Shown here one piece after another: positions 1 to 5,243 of a stretch of 5,243 nt of DNA (its first letter is position 1; the number at the start of each line of letters is the position of its first letter). The notes beneath the pieces were generated by a model, which was not told where the DNA came from, did no database searches, and was given only the letters and a program-made list of their open reading frames with translations. The stretch comes from Limnohabitans sp. (GTDB taxonomy: Bacteria > Pseudomonadota > Gammaproteobacteria > Burkholderiales > Burkholderiaceae_C). The position numbers and the translations under genes were made by a program. The stretch covers positions 1-5,243 of the forward strand of contig SHXP01000172.1 in the NCBI GenBank assembly GCA_009693225.1, written 5' to 3'.

Positions 1-29
1 CGGTTAACATGATTCTCAGACATTCGCGC

Positions 30-33
30 AAGG
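30..33 (+). promoter_or_regulatory. Probable ribosome binding site of the hydratase alpha subunit
   Basis: AAGG sits seven bases upstream of the ATG at 41, a normal Shine-Dalgarno spacing. In this frame there is a TAA stop at 5-7 and no ATG, GTG or TTG between it and position 41, so this site and the ATG at 41 define the start. Only 40 bases precede the gene, and I could not pick out a credible promoter in them; TAACAT at 5-10 is too weak a -10 match to call. Confidence 0.55.
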
Positions 34-40
34 CCCCGCC

Positions 41-628
41 ATGACCACCGACACCACTCCGATTGCCAGTATTGAACATCGGCTAGACGCCATACAAACC
101 GTGCTGCACCGCCACGGCATGCAGCCCGCCGATTTCATTCAAACCTTCGACGAACTCGCACACGAGCACTGGGTGCCCGCCAACGGCGCCGGCCTGGTGG
201 CGCGCGCCTGGACCGACCCTGCGTTCAAGCAATTGCTGCTGACGGACGGCATGGCCGCGATACGCGAGGCGGGCTTGAGCATGCCTGTGCACCACCGGCA
301 TTTCGTCGTGCTGGAAAACACCCTCGACATACACGATGTGATTTGCTGCACGCTGTGTTCGTGTACCGCGTTCACCATCATCGGCTTGCCGCCGGACTGG
401 TACAAGGACCTGGCCTACCGCTCGCGCGTGGTGCGCGAGGCGCGCACGGTGTTGAGCGAGATGGGCCTGGACTTGCCCGCGCAAACGCAAATTCGCGTGT
501 GGGACACGACCGCTGACACACGCTACATGGTGATGCCGCAGCGCCCGGGCGGCACGGACGGCATGACGGTGGATCAACTCGCGGCGCTCATCAGCAAGGA
601 CGCGCTCATCGGCGTGGCCCGCATTTAA
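41..628 (+). CDS. Nitrile hydratase / thiocyanate hydrolase-family alpha (gamma-type) subunit, Co-type motif
   Basis: This is the metal-binding subunit of an enzyme that hydrates nitriles to amides, or hydrolyses thiocyanate in the closely related SCNase branch, in the cytoplasm. At 195 residues it is slightly short for nitrile hydratase alpha (about 200-210). The family landmark LVARAWTDP lies at residues 52-60, followed by QLLLTDG. The metal claw is C103-T104-L105-C106-S107-C108; in the family the second and third of these cysteines are oxidised to sulfinic and sulfenic acid. Thr104 is the cobalt-type residue (Ser in iron enzymes). GLPPDWYK at 115-122 and RVWDTTADTRYMV at 152-164 are also family-typical, and R161 aligns with the conserved Arg167 of Rhodococcus N-771 alpha as I recall that sequence. 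After the claw it reads T-A-F-T-I-I-G rather than the usual nitrile hydratase T-A/P-W-P-I/V-L-G, which I associate with SCNase gamma. An extra Cys102 precedes the claw. Family membership is firm; the substrate is not. Confidence 0.93.
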   Translation: MTTDTTPIASIEHRLDAIQTVLHRHGMQPADFIQTFDELAHEHWVPANGAGLVARAWTDPAFKQLLLTDGMAAIREAGLSMPVHHRHFVVLENTLDIHDVICCTLCSCTAFTIIGLPPDWYKDLAYRSRVVREARTVLSEMGLDLPAQTQIRVWDTTADTRYMVMPQRPGGTDGMTVDQLAALISKDALIGVARI

Positions 629-634
629 AGGAAG
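628..634 (+). promoter_or_regulatory. Strong Shine-Dalgarno of the hydratase beta subunit
   Basis: AAGGAAG begins at the last base of the alpha stop codon (TAA at 626-628). Its AAGGA core ends six bases before the ATG at 639. The overlap of stop codon and ribosome binding site in a 10-base gap indicates that alpha and beta are made together from one message. This fits an enzyme that needs equal amounts of both chains, and it also fixes the beta start. Confidence 0.75.
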
Positions 635-638
635 ACAC

Positions 639-1256
639 ATGGACGGCATGCACGATCTGGGCGGCAAACAAGGTTTCGGCCAAGTGATGCACAACCGCGA
701 CGCGGCGGTGTTTCACCAGGACTGGGAAGTGCGGGCCAATGCCTTGTACAGCCTGGCGGTGAAATGCGGTGTGTTCAACATGGACGAATACCGCCACGCC
801 ATCGAGCGCATGGCGCCGCCGCATTACCTGACGGCCGGTTATTACGAACGCTCGCTGACCAGCCTGGCCACGCTGTGTGTGGAAAAAGGCCTGGTCACGC
901 ACGAAGAACTGGCGCAACTCGCAGGCGGGGCTTACCCGCTGGCCATGCCGTCAGCGCCGGGTCGCGGCAACCGCGCCAAGCGCACAGCCTTTGTGTCGGG
1001 CGACCAGGTGCGTGTGCGCGACGAGCACGTGGCTGGCCATGTGCGCATGCCCGGCTACATACGCGGCAAACACGGCGTGGTGATCAGCAAGTCACCTGTT
1101 TATCCCTTTCCCGATGCGCATGGCCATGGCGTGCCTGCTGAAGATGAACCCACCTACGACGTGCGCTTTGAAGCCGCGCATTTGTGGCCGCAAGGCGCAG
1201 AGCAGGCGCAAGTGCATGTGGCCGTGTTTGAAAGTTATTTGGAGTTGAATGTATGA
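639..1256 (+). CDS. Nitrile hydratase-family beta subunit, full length (205 aa)
   Basis: This is the partner of the upstream metal subunit; the family's beta chain closes the active site and supplies second-shell arginines. The N-terminus reads MDGMHDLGGKQGFG, a near-perfect family signature. R52 in YRHAIERM and R136 in HVRMPGY match the two arginines (Arg56 and Arg141 of the N-771 enzyme, from memory) that hydrogen-bond to the oxidised claw cysteines. VEKGLVTHEEL at 81-91 closes the helical N-terminal domain. A short linker at about 102-117 leads to the SH3-like barrel domain (GDQVRVRDEH at 121-130, RGKHGVV at 142-148, YPFPDAHGHG at 155-164, FESYLEL at 197-203). Both domains are in one chain, unlike thiocyanate hydrolase, where they are separate alpha and beta subunits. 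At 205 residues it is shorter than many homologues (about 212-230). Ser72 replaces the aromatic residue usual after YYER. It is ten bases downstream of the alpha gene and overlaps the methyltransferase by four. Confidence 0.93.
   Translation: MDGMHDLGGKQGFGQVMHNRDAAVFHQDWEVRANALYSLAVKCGVFNMDEYRHAIERMAPPHYLTAGYYERSLTSLATLCVEKGLVTHEELAQLAGGAYPLAMPSAPGRGNRAKRTAFVSGDQVRVRDEHVAGHVRMPGYIRGKHGVVISKSPVYPFPDAHGHGVPAEDEPTYDVRFEAAHLWPQGAEQAQVHVAVFESYLELNV
1253..1256 (+). other. ATGA stop/start overlap between hydratase beta and methyltransferase
   Basis: The methyltransferase ATG (1253-1255) and the beta stop TGA (1254-1256) share bases. Upstream, TTGGAGTTG (GGAG at 1241-1244) gives a possible Shine-Dalgarno eight bases before the ATG. 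This arrangement normally means translational coupling, so the methyltransferase is expected to be made whenever the hydratase is. Confidence 0.85.
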
Positions 1257-2056
1257 AAGACACGGACAGCACCCTGGCGCAGTTCGACCAGACCGGCGCC
1301 GAGCGGCTGGAAAAAATTTACCTCACGCCCGATGTGGTGCAGCAGCGCGAGCAGATTTTTCAGCTGCTTGATGTCAAGCCGGGCATGCAGGCGCTGGACA
1401 TAGGCTGCGGCCCGGGCCTGACCACCCTGGCACTGGCGCAGGCCGTGGGTGGCAGCGGTCAGGTGGACGCCATCGATATCGCGCCGCCCATGCTGGCCAT
1501 GGCTGCGCGTCGTTGCCCAGCGCAGCCGCAGGTGAAATTTCATCAGGCGGATATTTTGCACATGCCGTTCGCCGCTGCGGCATTTGATGTGGCACTGGCC
1601 ACGCAGGTGTATGAATACGTCGCTGACATTGATGCCGCCTTGCGCGAACTCGCACGCGTGATGAAACCCGGCGCACAGGTGTTGCTGGTAGACACCGACT
1701 GGGAGTCCTGTGTCTGGGCCTGCCGCGACGAAGCGCGCATGCGCCGCATGATGCAGGGGTGGAGCCGGCATATTCCGCACCCGCAACTGCCGCGCACATT
1801 GCAACAGCGTTTGCAGCGCGCCGGTTTTGCCGATGTGCAGGCGCACACCATTCCCTTTATGAACATGGCCTGTACCCCTGACACGTTCAGCGGCGGCATG
1901 ATAGGTTTCATCGCCAAGTTTGTCGGCGACCTGCCCAACTTCGGTCCGCAGCTGGCGGCAGACTGGCAGGCCGATGTGCGCAGCATGGAAGAAGCTGGTG
2001 GTTATTTCTTCAGTCTCAGCCGTTATGTGTTCGTGGCACGCAAGCCCCTGGACTGA
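1253..2056 (+). CDS. Class I SAM-dependent methyltransferase, UbiE-like, acceptor unknown
   Basis: This 267-residue protein has a Rossmann-type S-adenosylmethionine fold. Motif I is A47-L-D-I-G-C-G-P-G55, the glycine-rich cofactor loop. D75 in VDAIDIAP ends strand beta2, where it should bind the ribose hydroxyls. D100 in FHQADILHMPF is the adenine-region acidic residue. FDVALATQVYEYV (111-123) and LRELARVMKPGAQVLLVD (130-147) complete the core as in the UbiE/COQ5-like Methyltransf_11/25 families. About 120 residues follow (148-267), containing IPHPQLPRTL, a hydrophobic stretch GGMIGFIAKFVG (214-225) and FFSLSRYVFVARKP (252-265). This extension resembles a group of bacterial methyltransferases of about 270 residues with no function I can name. 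It is not an activator-type protein: there is no CobW-like P-loop and no SH3-like beta homology. Translational coupling to the hydratase suggests it acts on the same substrate or product, or on the enzyme itself. That link is inference. Confidence 0.88.
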   Translation: MKDTDSTLAQFDQTGAERLEKIYLTPDVVQQREQIFQLLDVKPGMQALDIGCGPGLTTLALAQAVGGSGQVDAIDIAPPMLAMAARRCPAQPQVKFHQADILHMPFAAAAFDVALATQVYEYVADIDAALRELARVMKPGAQVLLVDTDWESCVWACRDEARMRRMMQGWSRHIPHPQLPRTLQQRLQRAGFADVQAHTIPFMNMACTPDTFSGGMIGFIAKFVGDLPNFGPQLAADWQADVRSMEEAGGYFFSLSRYVFVARKPLD

Positions 2057-2176
2057 GACAAGACTCTGGGCGGGTGCTTTGCAAGAACCTGTGCTGTCAG
2101 AAACAAAAGGCCTGACGCGGCAAGCGGGTGAGGTGATCAAGCAAGTCCGTCAGCAAACTACCCGCTGTGTATTGCC
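2057..2176. other. Convergent intergenic region, possible transcription end for both blocks
   Basis: These 120 bases separate two genes that end toward each other. I see short inverted repeats: AGCGGGT (2123-2129) with ACCCGCT (2160-2166), GTCAG (2096-2100) with CTGAC (2112-2116), and CTGACG (2112-2117) with CGTCAG (2148-2153). The last two share an arm, so they cannot form together. None is followed by a clear run of T on either strand. A bidirectional terminator is expected here from the layout, but the sequence does not prove one. I see no gene in this stretch. Confidence 0.3.
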
Positions 2177-3412
2177 TTATGCAGGCGCGCGAACAGTCTG
2201 GTTTTTCCAGCGCCTGTAAAGCCAAAAAGCGATGACCAGGTTCATCGCATTCCAGGCCACGCCGTTGATGAAGGCGGCGTGGTAAGAGCCGCTGATGTCA
2301 AAAATCTTGCCTGACAACCAGCCGCCCAGCGCCATGCCGACCAGCGAGGCCATGATGACGGTGCCGGTACACACGCCGGCCCTGGCCGCCGGGAAATGCT
2401 CGCGCACGATGATGGCGTAGGACGGCACGATGCCGCCTTGAAACAAACCGAACAGGGCCGACACCACATACAGCGGCACCAGCCCGTCAAACGGCAAAAA
2501 CATCAGCAGCGCTATGCCTTGCAACACCGAGCCGAGCAACAAGGTGCGTATGCCGCCGATGCGGTCGCAAATCGCGCCCGACACCAAGCGGCTGACGATG
2601 CCGCAGGCCAGCATCAGCGACAGCATTTCAGCGCCGCGCGCCGCGCCGAAACCCAGGTCGCTGCAATACGCCACGATATGCACTTGCGGCATGGCCATGG
2701 CCACGCAGCAGCCGACCGCAGTCAGACTCAGCAGCCATTGCGCTTGAGGCGCCGGCAAACCGAAGGGGCGGTCTGAGGCCACCACCCCGGTGTGGCTGAG
2801 CGGCGCGTGCTGCAACTGCGGCGGTCGCTCGCGCATGCGCAAGGCCAGTAAACCCATGCCCATGCCGCAAAAGAGGCCTATGTAGATGTAAGTGCTGCGC
2901 CAGCCGATGTGCGTAACACCCCATTGCGCTATCGGCGGCCACAAGGTGCCGGCCAGGTAATTACCGCTGGCGCACACCGCCACCGCGATGCCGCGGCGCT
3001 TGTTCCACCATTGACCGGTGTCGGCCAGCAGCGGCCCATAGGTCGAGCCTATGCCGAGCAAACCGAGCAGGCCTTGCGCCAGCGAAAAACCGACGATGCC
3101 GCCCGACATACCGGCCCAGACAAAACCGCCTGTGACGCCGACCGCACCGATGGCCATCACGCGCGAAATGCCGAAGCGGTCGGCCCAGCGCCCCAGCAAC
3201 ATGCCGCCGAAGCCGAAACCCAGCATGCACAAGGTGTAAGGAATGGAAGCATCGGCGCGGCTGACGCCGAATTCGGCTTGCACCGTGGGCAGCACCACCG
3301 ACACCGCGTACATGCCGCTGTTGCCCAGCAGCATCAGCAGCAAGGTGGTCAGCAATCGCCAGGCGGATTTGCGTGAATCGATGTCGGCGGTGTTGCCGTA
3401 AAGAACGGGCAT
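2177..3412 (-). CDS. Major facilitator superfamily transporter, 12 TM, monocarboxylate-carrier-like
   Basis: This inner-membrane secondary transporter has 411 residues from the ATG at 3412. Hydrophobic segments fall at about 17-41, 57-74, 84-102, 106-130, 142-162, 172-192, 224-247, 262-283, 290-306, 311-331, 346-367 and 378-399, giving two six-helix halves split by a polar loop (about 193-223). MFS motif A is G74-R-W-A-D-R-F-G81 between helices 2 and 3, with a weaker repeat CDRIGGIR at 282-289 between helices 8 and 9. The RRGIAVAVCASGNYLAGTL region (139-157) and HIVAYCSDLGF (245-255) recall monocarboxylate/oxalate-formate type carriers. The substrate cannot be read from the sequence. The reading frame stays open upstream to a TTG at 3499 and an ATG at 3478 inside the ABC gene. 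I prefer 3412 because it leaves a normal 17-residue lead before helix 1 and avoids the overlap, although the ATG at 3478 has the better Shine-Dalgarno. It lies 28 bases after the ABC gene, probably in one operon. Confidence 0.85.
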   Translation of the reverse strand: MPVLYGNTADIDSRKSAWRLLTTLLLMLLGNSGMYAVSVVLPTVQAEFGVSRADASIPYTLCMLGFGFGGMLLGRWADRFGISRVMAIGAVGVTGGFVWAGMSGGIVGFSLAQGLLGLLGIGSTYGPLLADTGQWWNKRRGIAVAVCASGNYLAGTLWPPIAQWGVTHIGWRSTYIYIGLFCGMGMGLLALRMRERPPQLQHAPLSHTGVVASDRPFGLPAPQAQWLLSLTAVGCCVAMAMPQVHIVAYCSDLGFGAARGAEMLSLMLACGIVSRLVSGAICDRIGGIRTLLLGSVLQGIALLMFLPFDGLVPLYVVSALFGLFQGGIVPSYAIIVREHFPAARAGVCTGTVIMASLVGMALGGWLSGKIFDISGSYHAAFINGVAWNAMNLVIAFWLYRRWKNQTVRAPA

Positions 3413-3440
3413 GTGATGTGAAAAGATGGATGAAAGCGCT

Positions 3441-5207
3441 TTAAGTCTGATTGAACTGCAATGCCGCCAGGCTAGCATACAAACCGCCTTTGGCGACAAG
3501 CTCGTTATGGGTGCCTTGCTCCACCAGACGCCCGTGGTCCAGCACCCAGATCACATCGGCTTGCTGAACCGTGGCCAGTCTGTGCGCAATCACCAGCGTC
3601 GTGCGGCCTTGCATGGCGGTCTCCAGTGCCGCCTGCACCATGCGTTCGCTGTGCGCGTCCAGCGCACTGGTGGCTTCGTCGAGCAATAACAGCGGCGGGT
3701 TTTTCAACATGGCGCGGGCAATCGCGATGCGCTGGCGCTGGCCGCCGGACAGACGCACGCCTTTTTCACCCAGGAATGTGGCGTAGCCCTGCTGCAGTTG
3801 CACAACGAACTCGTCGGCAAACGCGGCTTTGGCGGCGGCCAGCACATTGTCATCGCTGGCCTGCGGGTTGCCGTAGCGGATGTTGTCCATGGCGCTGCCC
3901 GAAAAAATCACCGGCTCTTGCGGCACGATGCCTATGCGCGAGCGCAAGTCGTGCAACGCCATGTCGTTGATGGCCACGCCGTCCAACACAATGCGCCCGG
4001 CCTGCGGGTCGTAAAAACGCAGCAGCAAACCGAACAAAGTGGTTTTGCCGGCGCCGCTGGGGCCGACCACGGCAATCGTTTGTCCCGGGTGAATCTCGCC
4101 GTTGAGCCCGGCCAAGGCCAGGGTTTGCGGCCGCGACGGGTAATGAAAATCCAACGCTTGCAACGACACCGAAGAGCCGCGCTCAGGCCAGGCGGCTTGC
4201 AAAACATGGTCGGGCGAACCCACCACCGAGCGCGTGTTCAGCAACTCCATCAAGCGTTCTGTGGCACCGGCGGCGCGCAGCAAATCGCCGTAGACCTCGC
4301 CCAGCACGGCGAACGCACTGGCCAGCAAAATCACATACACCACGGTCTGGCCAAGTTCACCGGCGCTCATGCTGCCGTCGCGCACCGCCATGGTTCCCTG
4401 GTACAGGCCCCAGAGCAAGGCCGCGCTACTGGTCAGAATGATGAAACCCACTAACACCGAACGCGCCAGCGCCCGGCGCAGCGAGGTTTTCACGGCCTGC
4501 TCGGTCGAGCCGGTGAAGCGGGCGGCCTCGCGTGCTTCGGCGGTATAGCTTTGCACCACGGGAATCGCGTTCAAGACCTCAGCGGCCAGCGCGCTGGCGT
4601 CGGCCACGCGGTCCTGGCTGGCGCGCGAGAGGCGGCGCACACGTCTGCCCAAAGTCACGCTGGGCCAGACCACCAACACCAGCAGTCCGATGACTTGCAC
4701 CATCAGCACGGGGTGGTTCCACACCAGCATCAACAGCGCGCCGCTGCCCATCACCAGGTTGCGCAAACCCATGGACAAAGACGACCCGACCACGGTTTGC
4801 ACCAGCGTAGTGTCGTTTGACAAGCGCGACAAGACTTCGCCGGTTTGCGTGGTCTCGAAAAACGCCGGGCTTTGTTGCAGCACATGGCCGTAAACCGCGT
4901 TGCGTACATCGGCAGTGATGCGCTCTCCCAGCCAGGTGACGGTGTAAAAACGCGCCGCCGAAAACAGCGCCAGCGCCGCCGCCACGCCAAACAGTTGCAT
5001 GAATTGACCGGCGAGTCGCTCGGCGCTGCCCGGCCCGCTCAGGCCTTGATCGATCAACTGGCGCAGCGCCCAGGGGAACGCCAGCGTGGCTCCTGCAGCC
5101 AGCAGCAAAAAAAGACCGGCCAGCGCGATGCGGCCTTTGTAGGGTGTAACGAAGGGAAGCAGGCCGGAGAGTGATTGGGGTGAGGCTGTGGGGTTTGAGT
5201 TGGACAT
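3441..5207 (-). CDS. ABC exporter, fused membrane and ATPase domains, MsbA-related family
   Basis: This 588-residue half-transporter is expected to work as a homodimer in the inner membrane, exporting a lipid or another hydrophobic molecule using ATP. The six-helix ABC exporter domain spans about 15-310 (helices near 26-47, 64-85, 149-167, 170-188, 251-271, 283-303), with the coupling motif FFETTQTGEVLSRLSND at 116-132. The ATPase domain (about 345-585) is complete: A-loop Y356, Walker A G382-P-S-G-A-G-K-T-T390, Q-loop Q430, X-loop GEKG (480-483), signature L486-S-G-G-Q490, Walker B LLLLD (506-510) with catalytic E511, D-loop SALD (514-517) and H-loop H542. The overall look (LLPFVTPYKGRIALAG start, LAFPWALRQLIDQG at 43-56) fits the proteobacterial MsbA-related permease/ATP-binding family (TIGR02204) rather than true MsbA. 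No peptidase or accessory domain is attached. The ATG at 5207 lacks a clear Shine-Dalgarno, but it gives the expected length. The substrate is unknown. Confidence 0.93.
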   Translation of the reverse strand: MSNSNPTASPQSLSGLLPFVTPYKGRIALAGLFLLLAAGATLAFPWALRQLIDQGLSGPGSAERLAGQFMQLFGVAAALALFSAARFYTVTWLGERITADVRNAVYGHVLQQSPAFFETTQTGEVLSRLSNDTTLVQTVVGSSLSMGLRNLVMGSGALLMLVWNHPVLMVQVIGLLVLVVWPSVTLGRRVRRLSRASQDRVADASALAAEVLNAIPVVQSYTAEAREAARFTGSTEQAVKTSLRRALARSVLVGFIILTSSAALLWGLYQGTMAVRDGSMSAGELGQTVVYVILLASAFAVLGEVYGDLLRAAGATERLMELLNTRSVVGSPDHVLQAAWPERGSSVSLQALDFHYPSRPQTLALAGLNGEIHPGQTIAVVGPSGAGKTTLFGLLLRFYDPQAGRIVLDGVAINDMALHDLRSRIGIVPQEPVIFSGSAMDNIRYGNPQASDDNVLAAAKAAFADEFVVQLQQGYATFLGEKGVRLSGGQRQRIAIARAMLKNPPLLLLDEATSALDAHSERMVQAALETAMQGRTTLVIAHRLATVQQADVIWVLDHGRLVEQGTHNELVAKGGLYASLAALQFNQT

Positions 5208-5221
5208 GCACGCGGGCGCAA

Positions 5222-5238
5222 ACTGTGGAAAACACAGT
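5222..5238 (-). promoter_or_regulatory. Short inverted repeat upstream of the ABC exporter
   Basis: ACTGTG (5222-5227) and CACAGT (5233-5238) form a perfect 6-base inverted repeat around GAAAA, 14 bases upstream of the exporter start codon. On the gene's strand a weak -10-like TACACT (5241-5236) overlaps one arm; any -35 would lie outside the window. It could be a regulator site or a small hairpin in the leader RNA. A 6-base repeat can also occur by chance, so this is only a candidate. Confidence 0.25.
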
Positions 5239-5243
5239 GTATG

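Noticed and set aside
83..694. Open frame of 203 codons on the - strand opposite the hydratase alpha gene
   Set aside because: Low-complexity His/Arg/Ala composition and no recognisable motif; the + strand encodes a textbook hydratase subunit.
639..1256. Beta gene as a split thiocyanate hydrolase alpha/beta pair
   Set aside because: The frame is continuous from the N-terminal helical domain through the linker to the C-terminal barrel domain, so it is a single fused chain.
1235..2140. Open frame of 301 codons on the - strand across the whole methyltransferase gene
   Set aside because: Its translation is rich in His, Arg, Gln and Ala with no domain, as expected for an antisense shadow of a GC-rich gene. 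The + strand frame has clear SAM-binding motifs.
2182..2216. Inverted repeat CAGGCGC / GCGCCTG with an inner CTGG-TTTTT-CCAG hairpin as a terminator
   Set aside because: It lies inside the last codons of the MFS gene and no T-run follows the stem on either strand, so a terminator call is not supported.
2909..3376. Open frame of 155 codons on the + strand opposite the MFS gene
   Set aside because: No hydrophobic or domain structure, only Gln/Ala/His-rich sequence; shadow of the transporter gene.
3798..4454. Open frame of 218 codons on the + strand opposite the ABC exporter ATPase domain
   Set aside because: A Gln/His/Arg-rich shadow; the - strand carries every ABC ATPase motif in order.
1..5243. 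tRNA, rRNA, CRISPR array, insertion sequence or phage attachment site
   Set aside because: I saw no regularly spaced repeats, transposase-like protein, terminal inverted repeats or structural RNA signature on either strand.

Overview
The window carries five protein genes in two blocks that converge on a short intergenic gap. Base composition is GC-rich (estimated by eye at about 60%), codons favour G or C at third positions, and the gene types fit a proteobacterium. A betaproteobacterium of the Burkholderiales kind is my best guess, from the look of the MFS and MsbA-related proteins. This is inference; no marker gene is present.

Left block (+ strand, 41-2056): a compact three-gene operon. 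It encodes a nitrile hydratase/thiocyanate hydrolase-family alpha-type subunit with the metal-claw motif C-T-L-C-S-C, a full-length beta-type subunit 10 bases downstream, and a class I SAM-dependent methyltransferase whose ATG overlaps the beta stop codon (ATGA). The metal-claw chemistry is cobalt-type. The gene order (alpha then beta) and much of the beta sequence resemble iron-type nitrile hydratases, and the segment after the claw (T-A-F-T-I-I-G) looks more like thiocyanate hydrolase gamma. No metallochaperone/activator gene (P14K, P15K or P44K/CobW-like) is present. The methyltransferase occupies the position where an activator would be expected in iron-type operons.

Gap (2057-2176): 120 bases between convergent genes, with several short inverted repeats but no convincing T-tailed terminator.

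Right block (- strand, 5207-2177): an MsbA-related homodimeric ABC exporter (membrane domain fused to ATPase, all motifs intact), followed 28 bases downstream by a 12-helix MFS transporter resembling monocarboxylate-type carriers. They are probably co-transcribed. A short inverted repeat lies just upstream of the exporter start at the window edge.

The left block reads as a nitrile, thiocyanate or related small-molecule conversion module with an attached methylation step. The right block is probably an independent transport unit, because it is transcribed toward the left block and shares no promoter with it. The most interesting part is the hybrid hydratase coupled to a methyltransferase.
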